Virus record (IMG/VR): IMGVR_UViG_3300009091_000012
Coordinates: 1-64,000 of that record
DNA length: 64,000 nucleotides
DNA from: a virus
Strand: one strand, 5' to 3'
Below are positions 8,801 to 17,856 of the stretch, one piece after another. Position 1 is the first letter of the stretch. Every line of letters begins with the position of its first letter. The translations under genes were made by a program, and so were the position numbers. The notes under the pieces are model-generated. The model was not told the DNA's origin, searched no databases, and was given only the letters and a program-made list of their open reading frames with translations.

Positions 8801-11028
8801 ACATCGATCTTATGCAGGGGGAGCATGGTCTCTATGCGTATAATGTTAATCGAGAGTTACTGGTTTCGAACTGCCCCAGTATCAAAGCACCAGAAAGTGG
8901 TCAGTCTGCGTTGGAGATTTCTGGTCCGGGGCGAGTTGTTATCCAAGGGGTATCTCCTACAGTTGTTGAAGCTAAGGATGCGAACACCGTAGCCTTGAAG
9001 CTAACTGGAAATGGGGAAATTCGTAACGACTTCAGACTTTTAAATGTCGAAGTTACTGCAAGTAAAGGACAGATTCAGTGTGAAAGTCTATCCGCGTACT
9101 TCTATGGTTGTCAGTTCGATGGGTCCACTTCTTTCACTCAGTGTACCGGAGAGCTTCAAACAACGGAGATGACAGTTGGGCTAGCGGTTAGCCAGTCAAC
9201 TCTGGCTTTCTATGACACCAAGATCCAGCTCGGTACAAACGATGGCCCGGATCAAAATTTGACTGTTACTGATAGTACATTAACTGCTTATCGTTCTGAG
9301 GTTACTGGAGATAAGGAAGTCACGATTAGCGGGTCAGTGGTGGACTTCACTTGGACTACGACTGCCTTAGCTGGTGGCACTTGGACGACTACTGATAGTG
9401 TGCTTCGAGGGGTAAAGGCTGACTGGGACAAGGATATTGACGCTAGCGCTTCATCCGTGCTTCAATTTACGAAGACCGACGCTGCAAATATCACCTTAAG
9501 TGGTGCTGACCAAGTTATCGAAGGGCATCTTCTGACTGCGGATAACCTTTCAATCGGGGCGACGTGTGCGGGGTTCATGTCCCATTTGACTGCGACTGCT
9601 CCTGTTTCTACGGGAGCTGATACAGCTTTGTTCGTGAACTACGGTGCTCTGGATGGCGTACAGCTTGGGCAGGCAAACGGAGTAGTTCTGAATCGGGTGA
9701 CTTCGGGGCAGACAACTCTAGCAACTGATATGGCTTTGTTTGTGAATTACGGTGCTCTGGGTGCTTTACAGTTCGGGCAGGCTACTGGTGTAGTTTTGAA
9801 CCGAGTGACTTCGGGGCAAACAACTCTAGCAACTGATATCGGGTTGGTAATGAATTGGGTGGACTCTGGGGCGTTTACGGCTAGTAGTGATGACGCTATC
9901 ATTGCAAACAACTATAGGACTTCATCGAACGTTACAACTAGTAGTGGTTGTGGCATCGTTGGTGCCAGGATGCGAACGACTGCTGCATGGAATATTGGAC
10001 AAGATAACGGTATCATTTCAGCTAAAGGTTCTGGTAGTTGGAGTACTAGTGCTTCGGGTATTGGTGCTCTCTTTGCTAAACATGACACAGCAATTTCGGC
10101 AGGTGGGTCAAATGTAGGTATTATCGGCGCTTCAATGGCTTATGATTTAACGCTTAGTGGGAGTACTACTGGTATCGTTGTTGCTTCTCAGGCAGGAGCA
10201 TCAGAAGCAAAAGGTGTAGTCGCCGCTTATTCAGCCGAGGTTACTGGGTATGGAACAATTATGGCTGCTGGTGGGGATATCACTGCCGATAATGGGCTTG
10301 TAGCCGCAGGATGTACTGGTATTGGATCCGGTGGTTATGGGTGTGTTGCTTCCGGTGGGGCAGGTTCTCCAGATGGGAAAGGATGTGTTGCCATTGGGGG
10401 GGAGTACACGGCAGTATCTGGTAGTAAGGGGGTTGCTGCTGTTGGACCAGAAAGCTGTGGTTCTTTAACCGCAGGAGAAAATGCTGGGATGTTGGCGTTA
10501 GGAAAACATTTTTCAGCTATTTCTACCCCAACAAGTGGGGGGGCTATGTTAGCTGGTACCGAGGTTGACTTAACTTTGGGGGGTTCCTCCGGTACTATTT
10601 TAGCCGGTTGTTCAGTCCCAAGTGGACTTACTGTGACTACTACTGGTGCAGTAATTGGGGCGGCTGTTTCTTCTTCAGCGGCGCATAGTGTAACAGGGGA
10701 TGCAGTTTTACTCGGTAACCAACACTCAACTGGTACTGGGCGAGCAATTACTATGACAAGCCAGACAGATTGTTTAAATCTTGGGTCAACACAACAAACA
10801 GCTATAAAATTTAATACTAATTCAATCGGATTATATAATGCTTCTGGTGGTTCATTTGTGGAAGAAAGTGGTGATGGTGGTGAGAGTCCTGGAACGGCTA
10901 TAGTACTCGGGGCTAATGATCCCTATAGGGGGGCAAGTATTAAACAGCAAGTACGAATTGCTGGAGTTGGAATTACAGATTTATCCCCAATTATTCATCA
11001 TAATTATCCTTATTATGACCCACAATAG
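5875..11028 (+). CDS. giant beta-helix tail spike/fibre protein
   Basis: 1717 residues from ATG 5875 (a GTG at 5866 is in frame but overlaps the upstream gene). Residues about 80-260 are a Cys-rich coil series with recurring 'CxVxFxNCxF' units (e.g. 'CRVEFINCKF', 'CDVKFRDCEF', 'CKLHFTNCDM') typical of a right-handed beta-helix. The middle carries many 20-35-residue Thr/Ser/Gly repeats, among them a 'TSQEGTA/SSQEGDA/TSEEGRP' series near residues 635-730. Residues 1250-1321 contain a tandem 36-residue duplication. The last 350 residues are Gly/Ala/Ser-rich ('GCVASGG', 'GAMLAG'). It probably binds the host surface, perhaps as a depolymerase, but no catalytic residues are evident. Stretches near 6240-7040 and 10080-11030 are AT-rich. 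Confidence 0.75.
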   Translation: MADPVNPHDTTTYGQQQEEKLQHNKAEGEIRDLYGYYRFSDHRLTNIALKEKIYKRQEVWFEGYMDWSFKECLFKAPFHFGVEGERLEEDTRGTEKNPEPFPGYGFNGLNFETCKFKIDDPELSPLFEIRNNCNVVFKGCSFEKGSGDIYPTLSTGDNCRVEFINCKFECSLVFDTFCDVKFRDCEFAENLTSYVSASDHCKLHFTNCDMNHSPENGNWMSLANDCSVVIHGGANLPSLLGKTGTISLANNCHVKIYKMKKVCCTEGIIFSLTNGSKLETFDVEEMSCGAGVCFDIANSEVYVRNTELIKAGFAAICLNDGVFRSDNVKEIRAGQGSAIDASNGSKAQIKNTESIISGKGSAVVLIASTADLADITLVQGLLSGVNASGAGRSYLRRVETVTGATESGIDLSDGVELYGYTVSTINGGLLAGVTLDSARFEITDGTTIHGPKGGIVGTQAHIRVEQVTTISGDDEAGISLADSAYDIRNVQTMSGKSGLTMSNCRGVLLDIGTISGEQEPGAIIEDCSGPTEWDTITTISSNSGDGLVVEGNLKQLRIINVDTITSTSANGVSWTQASGTAFLGHVLSITSTSEVGMTATVTIGSLTLEEVDTITAKMDALNIAGTGEVYGNILGTLTSQEGTAFSVSMSSSGKARFRDLGTLTSQEGTAASLTAQGSAEVALWAVTAPMSSQEGDAAVLTASGDSYITLRDIAGMTSEEGRPLVVTTSGTSETYIYSITSECTAVEVAAWTLTLSGQSQVTVRETAGASSEKGQAVVVNVGAGSILTMDDNTKFSSVEETAFSGTVQGTLKVNNMDEISTEEGRMIVLSGGTDSWIEFTNIPTIKGTNPSEDAVEITGSGTTRLVNIDEIDGGNLSRYIVELTSLGAELGKIEVIDVLSIKATNCRGGLLVQNCGDIEIYCTTSKGSIVCDTGSTHCLSIFSGNAVVRNFSEIKNSDGSMNGVYTYGTGRVTLENIDLMQGEHGLYAYNVNRELLVSNCPSIKAPESGQSALEISGPGRVVIQGVSPTVVEAKDANTVALKLTGNGEIRNDFRLLNVEVTASKGQIQCESLSAYFYGCQFDGSTSFTQCTGELQTTEMTVGLAVSQSTLAFYDTKIQLGTNDGPDQNLTVTDSTLTAYRSEVTGDKEVTISGSVVDFTWTTTALAGGTWTTTDSVLRGVKADWDKDIDASASSVLQFTKTDAANITLSGADQVIEGHLLTADNLSIGATCAGFMSHLTATAPVSTGADTALFVNYGALDGVQLGQANGVVLNRVTSGQTTLATDMALFVNYGALGALQFGQATGVVLNRVTSGQTTLATDIGLVMNWVDSGAFTASSDDAIIANNYRTSSNVTTSSGCGIVGARMRTTAAWNIGQDNGIISAKGSGSWSTSASGIGALFAKHDTAISAGGSNVGIIGASMAYDLTLSGSTTGIVVASQAGASEAKGVVAAYSAEVTGYGTIMAAGGDITADNGLVAAGCTGIGSGGYGCVASGGAGSPDGKGCVAIGGEYTAVSGSKGVAAVGPESCGSLTAGENAGMLALGKHFSAISTPTSGGAMLAGTEVDLTLGGSSGTILAGCSVPSGLTVTTTGAVIGAAVSSSAAHSVTGDAVLLGNQHSTGTGRAITMTSQTDCLNLGSTQQTAIKFNTNSIGLYNASGGSFVEESGDGGESPGTAIVLGANDPYRGASIKQQVRIAGVGITDLSPIIHHNYPYYDPQ
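9622..9837 (+). repeat. tandem 108-bp duplication inside the giant fibre gene
   Basis: Two adjacent 108-bp units (9622-9729 and 9730-9837) code for 36-residue copies that share 'ALFVNYGAL' and 'VVLNRVTSGQTTLATD'. The units differ at scattered, often silent, positions, so the duplication is not brand new. They lie in the frame of the fibre and add two coils. Confidence 0.85.
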
Positions 11029-11043
11029 TGTATAGGAGAGTAT

Positions 11044-11394
11044 ATGAACATCCAGCGGCGGATTGCATACCGTTATTTAAATGTTGTAGGTAATACAGGT
11101 TACATAGCTTTAGATTGTATTGAAGATGTTCGTTTATCCGATTTTGCGCATAATTATTCAAAATGGTGGACTACTGCGTTTGCAGTTCGTAAAACAGCAG
11201 AATATGATGGTTCTAAAGTAAGTAATTATTATGTTCCTGGTGTCTACTCATTAATCTTGGAAGGTTCTACTAAAACTTTTGCTCGTGGCTGGCCTGTTGC
11301 TATTTCAGGCGCGCTTTTATCCGATGGTCGGCGTTTAGTAAAATACAAAACTACGTATCTTCCCTCTGATAAAGGTATTTTTGTGAGCCAATAA
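11044..11394 (+). CDS. hypothetical virion protein
   Basis: 116 residues behind a good AGGAGAG site. No family recognised. The protein is rich in Tyr, Ser and Val with predicted beta-strands ('IAYRYLNVVGNTGYIALDC'), without a signal peptide or membrane segment. The DNA is AT-rich like the 3' end of the fibre gene. It lies between the giant fibre and the papain-fold protein and probably belongs to the tail, perhaps as a fibre accessory or chaperone; this is position-based inference. Confidence 0.7.
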   Translation: MNIQRRIAYRYLNVVGNTGYIALDCIEDVRLSDFAHNYSKWWTTAFAVRKTAEYDGSKVSNYYVPGVYSLILEGSTKTFARGWPVAISGALLSDGRRLVKYKTTYLPSDKGIFVSQ

Positions 11395-11396
11395 TA

Positions 11397-12098
11397 ATGT
11401 TCAACTATACGATTCAATATCCTAACTTAAACTACTCGGCAAAATACACGCCGAGATCAGTGCGTAAAAGTAAGCTCACAACCGCAGAGCAGATCATGGT
11501 GGACATCACCCCCTTAGACCGAGGGGACCGGGTGAACTATATCCCCGGTGATATCACCCAAAACGTTTTAGCTGGTGCGGTTTGGGTGGCGGCGACCTTG
11601 AACCTCTATACAGCTAAAATAGTTGCAACTACACCTGTCCCAGTCATTCTTGGGGATACCGAGTTGGGGTTGGCAATAAGCTGTCGAGAAGTACCAACTT
11701 CTCTTTACGCAACGGTGGAGCAGCTAAACAAGATGGTTGCTTCTTTCTTGCTTCGGTTCGATTTGTACCGAGCAGCGACTTGGGACGAACTGCTTCTCGG
11801 CATGATGGAAGGATACAGCCCGTTGATCGGGGGCACGGTGTACTCAAGTTTCCTTTCTGCTAAAGATACCGGTGTCGTGCCCATGCCTAAGCCGGGGGAA
11901 GATTTATTGGGTGGTCATATTGTGAATCTGGTCTCGTTTGACCGAACTCAGGAGACAGGAATGGCGATCGGAAACTTGGGGATGAGCTTCGGGAACTACG
12001 GAATGTTGACTTTCCGTGGCTCCTATCTCAGAAACCTGGGTATTTGTCGCGATTTCTTTTTGCTGATTCCAAGGAAGGTTGAGCATGCCGTTCACTGA
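11397..12098 (+). CDS. papain-fold (C1A-like) tail protein lacking the catalytic cysteine
   Basis: 233 residues. The C-terminal half has the papain layout: 'GGHIVNLVSFD' (His174), then 'IGNLGMSFGNYGMLTF' where papains have the Asn-Ser-Trp-Gly..Trp-Gly..Gly-Tyr run (Asn193), then a final 'CRDFFLLIP' strand. The N-terminal 'VDITPL...' and 'AGAVWVAATLNLY' match the lead-in and active-site helix of C1A peptidases, but the Cys position is Val62 (G-A-V-W for G-S-C-W). The protein should therefore be an inactive structural relative. It sits between the fibre and gp25 genes and overlaps gp25 by 14 nt. The fold call is by motif pattern only. Confidence 0.6.
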   Translation: MFNYTIQYPNLNYSAKYTPRSVRKSKLTTAEQIMVDITPLDRGDRVNYIPGDITQNVLAGAVWVAATLNLYTAKIVATTPVPVILGDTELGLAISCREVPTSLYATVEQLNKMVASFLLRFDLYRAATWDELLLGMMEGYSPLIGGTVYSSFLSAKDTGVVPMPKPGEDLLGGHIVNLVSFDRTQETGMAIGNLGMSFGNYGMLTFRGSYLRNLGICRDFFLLIPRKVEHAVH

Positions 12099-12606
12099 TG
12101 AGGAACAGCGGATCGCCCAGCAGACGGTCGCCACTAACCTGTTGGAGATCATCGGGCAGGGCATTGCGTTCCCGTTTCAGTTTACTGTGGCGAAACAGAT
12201 TGGCACGATTCGGCAGTCGAATGCCGGTGAGCGGATCAACGACTCGATTCACATCATCCTCTCAACCAGGATCGGTGAACGGCCTTTCAACCCCGAGTTT
12301 GGTAGTCGGCTTCCCGAGTTAGTGTTCGAGCCGAATGACGAGATTCTGAAGCGGTTACTGGTCTTCTACACTGCGGATGCTTTGAAACGGTGGGAGCGCC
12401 GTATCGAAGTCCTTCGTGTAGTCCTGTTAGAAGGATATAACGATGACTGGAACCAAGTTGGGGTTCAGGTCGAGTACACGATTCGGAATTCGCATATCCG
12501 AGGGAGCTATGTGTATCCCTTCGTTCGCGAGGGCATGCCCACTAGCGAGCTGTATACCGGAGTTGAAGCACGTCGGATGAGCACCTCCGGAATGGTGGTG
12601 GAGTAG
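12085..12606 (+). CDS. baseplate wedge protein, gp25/gpW-like
   Basis: 173 residues from ATG 12085, which follows AAGGAAGG (a TTG six bases upstream is in frame but less likely). The core 'SIHIILSTRIGERPFNPEFGSRL' is the hallmark of the gp25 family of phage wedges and type VI TssE proteins; the Arg-Pro and Glu-Phe-Gly positions are conserved in that family. In T4, gp25 sits in the core wedge bundle with gp6 and gp7 and starts sheath polymerisation. It is followed at once by a gpJ/gp6-type gene. Confidence 0.85.
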   Translation: MPFTDEEQRIAQQTVATNLLEIIGQGIAFPFQFTVAKQIGTIRQSNAGERINDSIHIILSTRIGERPFNPEFGSRLPELVFEPNDEILKRLLVFYTADALKRWERRIEVLRVVLLEGYNDDWNQVGVQVEYTIRNSHIRGSYVYPFVREGMPTSELYTGVEARRMSTSGMVVE

Positions 12607-12609
12607 CCC

Positions 12610-14130
12610 ATGGCAACCAAGTACAAAGCTGACTACTTTCTGAAAGACTACGCGACGATCCGTACCGAGATGATTTCGCGCCTTCCGATCCTTTCGGATG
12701 GCAAGCTCACTGATCTTAACGAGTCGTCGATCAGTGTTACGTTGGTAGAAGTCTTTGCTGCTATCGCGGATATGCTTGGTTTTTATCTGGACTCCAATGC
12801 TCTGGAAGCCTTTCTTCCTACTGTTCGCCAGCCGGAAAACGTGTATCGGTTAGTTGACCTTATCGGTTATCGTATTCGGGAAGTCACGGCAGCTCGGGTG
12901 CATGTACGTTTCTCTTTGCCAGCTATTTTGGTTGAGGAAGTGTTTATCCCGAAGGGTACTCAGATTGGGACTACGAGTGGTGGTGGGCCAGGGAGCGAGG
13001 GGCTATTTCTGACCCTGGAAAACACTACGGTTCCAATTGGGCAAACTGAGAGTGAATTGGTCGAAGCTGTCCAAGGATACCGATATATCGAAACCTTCTT
13101 GAGCGACGGCACAGCGAATCAGTATTGTGTGTTAACGAGAGATAGTATCGACATCAGCACAATTGAAGTGACTACAGGAACCGTCAAGTGGACTCAGGAA
13201 GAGTCCTTTCTGTACAGCGAGGATATTGATTTTGTCTACACAGTAAAGACCGATTACCTCGGTATTACTAGGATTTACTTTGGTGATGGGAAATTTGGGC
13301 GAGTTCCTTCGGTGGGAGAGAACATCGGCGTGTCCTACATCCGTTCCTCGGGAGCCGCAGGGAACGTTGGAGCCAATTCGATTACGTTGGTGTTCTCTGA
13401 TATCCGAACAGTGAGCACCAACTCGAAGGTCGAAGGAATCGCGGTGATCAACCCGGCTGCTGCCGCAGGTGGTAGCGACCGACAGTTGCTAGAAAGCGTG
13501 AAAACCAACGCTCCCGGCTCTCTGTCTGCGTTGTACCGACCTATGACTAAGTATGACTATACCACCCTCATTGCCCGTCTGGGGGGCATCCAGCACGTAA
13601 ATGTGTGGGGTGAGCAGGAAGAGGATCCACCGTCTTACGAGAACATGAACTGGGCGAATGTGTGTCTTGTCCCGGTTGGGGGTGGGTTGCCATCTATCAA
13701 TCTGCAATCGATCGTGCGGGATTACCTTGTGGAGTATCAGCCAATTACGGTGAGAGTTAGGTTTATTGACCCTGAGTACGTCTATCTTAATGTTTCGATG
13801 GATGTGTATACGCTTCCCGGTTACTCGTTAGAAGACATTCGTATCCAAATCACTGATGCTGTCAGGGTGTTTTTTGACTTAGAGAACGTCCAATTCGGTC
13901 AAGATATCCGAGCTTCTACCTTCTACAAGATCGCTATGAATATTGATGGGGTTGACCACGTGACCGTAGACGATTTTGTAAAGGTAGTAGGCGATACGGA
14001 AACTGATTTAGGGCAAGAAGCCATTTTGCAAAAGTGGGAGATCCCGGTGTTGAACACCTTTACCATTTCGATTCAGGAAGCCACTGAGCTGCCGGTTCCT
14101 GACCTGTACCCAGACGAAGAGATCGAGTAG
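12610..14130 (+). CDS. baseplate J-like (gp6-like) wedge protein
   Basis: 506 residues. The N-terminus ('YATIRTEMISRL', 'LVEVFAAIADMLGFYLDSNALEAFLPTV', 'DLIGYR') is the classic helical start of baseplate J/gp6 proteins. The middle holds 'IYFGDGKFGRVPSVGENIGVSYIRSSGAAGNVGANS', split here by function: a beta domain followed by the Gly-rich turn common to gpJ. The C-terminal 'YQPITVRVRFIDPEYVYLNVSMDVY' domain is also typical. It forms the wedge dimer that makes the inner baseplate ring. It lies between the gp25 gene and a gene carrying an Ig-like domain. Confidence 0.85.
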   Translation: MATKYKADYFLKDYATIRTEMISRLPILSDGKLTDLNESSISVTLVEVFAAIADMLGFYLDSNALEAFLPTVRQPENVYRLVDLIGYRIREVTAARVHVRFSLPAILVEEVFIPKGTQIGTTSGGGPGSEGLFLTLENTTVPIGQTESELVEAVQGYRYIETFLSDGTANQYCVLTRDSIDISTIEVTTGTVKWTQEESFLYSEDIDFVYTVKTDYLGITRIYFGDGKFGRVPSVGENIGVSYIRSSGAAGNVGANSITLVFSDIRTVSTNSKVEGIAVINPAAAAGGSDRQLLESVKTNAPGSLSALYRPMTKYDYTTLIARLGGIQHVNVWGEQEEDPPSYENMNWANVCLVPVGGGLPSINLQSIVRDYLVEYQPITVRVRFIDPEYVYLNVSMDVYTLPGYSLEDIRIQITDAVRVFFDLENVQFGQDIRASTFYKIAMNIDGVDHVTVDDFVKVVGDTETDLGQEAILQKWEIPVLNTFTISIQEATELPVPDLYPDEEIE

Positions 14131-14140
14131 GGAGTAAGCA

Positions 14141-15391
14141 ATGACATTTCCCATTATTGGTACTACAAGTGTTTGGGAGAACTGGAACGGGTCAGGACTC
14201 GGCTCCTGGCGTATGTGGTTCATGGCCCCATATGGATCATGGATATACGCCGGATTTGTACGTGACAATGAGGTCACTTACGAGAAGATCGATATTGGGC
14301 CGGTGGATACAAACTATGAACGTTACAGTTGGGATTTTGGACTAGCGGCGAATACTCCCGAGGATATCTTTACCCATGAGCAGCATGAGGGGAATCCAGA
14401 TGGTGCGATTGGGTGTGGTTGCATTCGAGGAGCAACTCCTAAGTTGTATCTGATTGGGCGAGGAGATGCCGCTCCAGCCACTAATGCCGTTCTGCATCGA
14501 TTTACGGTAGGAACGGGGTTTGTCCAACAAGCGCCAGGAACGATTCCGTTTGATGATTCTCTGACAGATACTCCGGTCAACATCAACCATGTTGCTGGGA
14601 TTGAAGTTATTCAAGGGACCGCTTTCTTTCTTGTGCTCAATAACCGTGACACGAACGAGTTCCGGTTGTTTCGTTACCCCTATACGTGGACTGGTGGAGG
14701 GCAGAATCCTACCCATCATATCGAGCTTTCAACCAATTACATGGAGAATAACCTTGGCGCTCGGGTACGGGGGATTGCTCGGGCCAGTGATGGCAACATT
14801 TTGGTTTTTGTGAACACAGGTGTTACAAATGCTTCCTGTAAGGTGTTGAAGTTCTCTAGTACCGATTTGAGCTACTTGGGGCAGACTACCTGGACCCCGA
14901 ATATCGCATCTGCAACTTGGGGCTATATTGTCCAAGTAGCCGAAGTGTTCATGCTTTTCCAGGGGCTGACCAGCAACTCTCTATATGATTGGAAGACTGC
15001 GATCTATTATGACAGAGCGACTGGGATCCCGGACGGGACGAAGAGCACCTTTATCATTGCTGATAACCTGACGACTTTCGGGTCCAACGAGCCTATTACC
15101 TTGCAGTATGAAGCACGGGATGCGTTCAACATTGCGGTGACAGGAGTGAGCTGCAAGTTCACGATTAACGGTGAAGATGAGGATGACCCCACGACTTGGA
15201 CTGACCGACTTGGCAGTATCCAAGGGAGTACAGGGGTTGATTTCTTCACGACAGATGATGTGCCAACTGCGATTTCGGCAATCGTGACTACTAACGGAAG
15301 CGGTGTTGCGACTGCCTATTATAAACCGATGCGCTCCGGCAGTGGCACGGAGATCGATGCGATTGATGTGTTCTGCCCCTCGGATACCTAA
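14141..15391 (+). CDS. virion protein with propeller-like N-terminus and Ig-like C-terminal domain
   Basis: 416 residues behind GGGAG. The N-terminal 300 residues are Trp/Tyr/Thr-rich with repeating strand-turn units and may form a beta-propeller. The last ~100 residues ('PITLQYEARDAFNIAVTGV', 'NGSGVATAYYKP') look like a Big/invasin-type Ig domain, common in phage surface proteins that bind glycans or cells. Its stop overlaps the next ATG (TAATG). Position between gpJ- and gpI-like genes points to a peripheral baseplate or fibre protein. The function is not known. Confidence 0.65.
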   Translation: MTFPIIGTTSVWENWNGSGLGSWRMWFMAPYGSWIYAGFVRDNEVTYEKIDIGPVDTNYERYSWDFGLAANTPEDIFTHEQHEGNPDGAIGCGCIRGATPKLYLIGRGDAAPATNAVLHRFTVGTGFVQQAPGTIPFDDSLTDTPVNINHVAGIEVIQGTAFFLVLNNRDTNEFRLFRYPYTWTGGGQNPTHHIELSTNYMENNLGARVRGIARASDGNILVFVNTGVTNASCKVLKFSSTDLSYLGQTTWTPNIASATWGYIVQVAEVFMLFQGLTSNSLYDWKTAIYYDRATGIPDGTKSTFIIADNLTTFGSNEPITLQYEARDAFNIAVTGVSCKFTINGEDEDDPTTWTDRLGSIQGSTGVDFFTTDDVPTAISAIVTTNGSGVATAYYKPMRSGSGTEIDAIDVFCPSDT

Positions 15392-17847
15392 TGCCGATAC
15401 CGACTCCTCCGACTGCCCCACCGGTTGAGGCGCATAACCGGGTCTTCATCATTGAACCCATTTTCGTGGGTCAATCGAAGATCTTCATCTATGCGCCGAC
15501 AGCAAGTGCAGGGAAAATTATGGTTATCCCCGTGTCCGATATTTCTCGGGCACAGGGGAACATTATTGTCGAGTCAATCACACAGACCTATTTCCGTGAC
15601 AATATCAAGACGTTCATCCCTTATGAATTTTGGAAGATGGATGCACGGACTATCGAAGAGGGTGGGGGCGAAGGAGCTTTAGCAGCTTACACGGAAGTCT
15701 TCGCTATCACGCTTGACGAAATCAAGCAAGCTATCGACGAATTCCCCCTGTTATTTGATATTGATCATTGTCCACCTAACTACTTACGAGTTATCGCGGA
15801 GCTGTTGAACTACCCCTTGGAAGATACAGACACTACAGCTAAACAGCGAAAGCAGCTTAAGTCTGCTATCCAGTGGTATCAGTCAAAGGGTAGCCAACGG
15901 GCATTCGTGGCAATCTTGTATGCTTTCGGGTTCTATGCCAAGGTCATTCCACTGTGGACGGAAGACTATGAAATTTTCACCGATACGATCCCTGGTGTCG
16001 CAAAAGGCAATGACCCCCCTAACGATTTTCCTCTGCTGATTGAAAACGGGGGGACGTGGTATCGCTCACCCCACTTTGGTATCCGACTTGTTGGCATCGT
16101 CAATGACCAACACGTTTTTGTAGAGTGGGGGAATGCTACTCAGCAGCAGATAGATGCTTTTGAGGCCATAGCAGCTACGTCTAACGCCCATACAGCGTGG
16201 TATCAGATGGTGGATGAACTGAGTGCCGCAGGCGCATTTCTCCGCTATCACTTTTCCGCCGAGGATTTCCGATACATTTGGCGTAGGTTGGAGTTTCTGC
16301 GCCCTGTGTTCGCGGTGCTTGAGTGGTTGGAATTCCTGTTCGAGATGCAAGAGCAAGTAGACGATGCCGTCGAGCCAACCTGTATCATGACAGCGAACCC
16401 AACCCGAAGCGAAAAAGGTTGGTACCTTGGCTATTGCGACCAGGATGACATCCAATACACGCGGTTAGATGATCGTTTGCTTGGCCCGGATTATTTGACT
16501 CTTACTTCCCCGTTGGGCGGTGGGTTACCCGGTTCTACTCCTGTGGTAGATGAGATTGCTGCGACAATATCAGGCTCTCCTAGCCATATCAGTGGCACGT
16601 TGGACAATGCTTGGATGTGGCCGGGTGTTACGTTTACTGTTACGATTGATACGAATCCGGTAAACGTAACAGACGGCATCAATCAGGGGGTGTTCTATTA
16701 CCTGAATGTCCCTGTCACCCATGAGGTAATTGGGGTAGGGGATGGAGTAGAAACCGATTTCCATACTGTACTTGCAAACCACCCGATCATGTATGGCAGC
16801 CCGGATCGGGTGTGGCTTACTCTTCAGATAATGGAAGGAGGCATTCCGTTATCTGTTGATGAGGATGGTGTTATCACAGGTTCTAGTGGTGCCCAAACAA
16901 TTACGGGAGCCATTATCGAAGACACTGGAGAGTTGTGGTTATCCTTTTCGATACCTCCTTCAGCCGGAGACATCGAGATCGATTATGAGTACTGGACCTT
17001 TGAGGAAGGGGAGATCATTGTCCAGTCGGACGAAACTGATGGTGTTACCGAAACTTTCACAGGTACGCTTGAACAATCTCCTTTAACCGAAGGCAGTCTC
17101 GACTGGGTGAAGTTCAATATTGGGCCAGGAACCAAAGCCACTCTCATTACAGATGCAGCAGGAGTTATCTCAGGTGGGGGTGTTACCGGTACCATCAACT
17201 ACACCACGGGAGCGTGGAGTATCACTTTACCTGCTGCCCCAATTGCAGGGTCAGAGGTAATTCTACAGTACTCGTTCCCTCGGTATGAGGGTGTGTTACG
17301 GGCTGAAGGCATCTTAGGAGTCATTGATTACAGCACTGGGTTCTGGTGGTTGGACTTTGCTACCGGCTATGAACCAGATGATGCTACCGATGTTTTAGCC
17401 GACTATACCTATACCTCAGAGGTGCCTCCTACCGATCGTTCAGGAGTGTGGCCTCGTGGGTCAACAGAGCTACCGTTCCCGCATGTGCGTGACCCGCAAG
17501 AAGGTTACTGTCACCCACCGGAAGAGTTGGATATCGATTGGTACTGGATTCCCGAGGAGCAGTACACCTTAGCGTTAACACGAGATGGGATGAACCTTTA
17601 CCCACCGTCTGGCCCGATTCCTTATATCGATCATGCCGATTTCCCGTCTCGTGGGTTTGACTACAACACCCCACTTGAGCCGGGGCACGCTAATACGTTC
17701 ACCCGTCAATACGGGTACTCTACACGTCCACTTTGCCTACTTCGAGTTGAAGCGAACCCTGCTCCTGAAGAGGAAAATTGGGAGAACCAATTTACAGAGT
17801 GGGAGTCGTGGACTGGATTCTGGGAAACTCACGGCGACGGAACTTAG
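15391..17847 (+). CDS. tail protein I-like baseplate protein with long C-terminal extension
   Basis: 818 residues. Residues about 60-200 resemble phage tail protein I: 'PYEFWKMDARTIEEGG', 'IDHCPPNYLRVIAELLNYPL', then 'RKQLKSAIQWYQSKGSQRAF' and 'LYAFGF', the usual helical pattern. gpI-type proteins attach fibres to the wedge. From about residue 350 onward come beta-rich repeats with 'IDYEYWTFEEGEI', 'INYTTGAWSITLPAAP' and 'IDYSTGFWWLDFATG', each about 90 residues apart; these suggest stacked modules. The family's usual length is about 180-250 residues, so this is a large fusion of a gpI head and extra domains. Confidence 0.7.
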   Translation: MPIPTPPTAPPVEAHNRVFIIEPIFVGQSKIFIYAPTASAGKIMVIPVSDISRAQGNIIVESITQTYFRDNIKTFIPYEFWKMDARTIEEGGGEGALAAYTEVFAITLDEIKQAIDEFPLLFDIDHCPPNYLRVIAELLNYPLEDTDTTAKQRKQLKSAIQWYQSKGSQRAFVAILYAFGFYAKVIPLWTEDYEIFTDTIPGVAKGNDPPNDFPLLIENGGTWYRSPHFGIRLVGIVNDQHVFVEWGNATQQQIDAFEAIAATSNAHTAWYQMVDELSAAGAFLRYHFSAEDFRYIWRRLEFLRPVFAVLEWLEFLFEMQEQVDDAVEPTCIMTANPTRSEKGWYLGYCDQDDIQYTRLDDRLLGPDYLTLTSPLGGGLPGSTPVVDEIAATISGSPSHISGTLDNAWMWPGVTFTVTIDTNPVNVTDGINQGVFYYLNVPVTHEVIGVGDGVETDFHTVLANHPIMYGSPDRVWLTLQIMEGGIPLSVDEDGVITGSSGAQTITGAIIEDTGELWLSFSIPPSAGDIEIDYEYWTFEEGEIIVQSDETDGVTETFTGTLEQSPLTEGSLDWVKFNIGPGTKATLITDAAGVISGGGVTGTINYTTGAWSITLPAAPIAGSEVILQYSFPRYEGVLRAEGILGVIDYSTGFWWLDFATGYEPDDATDVLADYTYTSEVPPTDRSGVWPRGSTELPFPHVRDPQEGYCHPPEELDIDWYWIPEEQYTLALTRDGMNLYPPSGPIPYIDHADFPSRGFDYNTPLEPGHANTFTRQYGYSTRPLCLLRVEANPAPEEENWENQFTEWESWTGFWETHGDGT

Positions 17848-17856
17848 GAGGCCACT

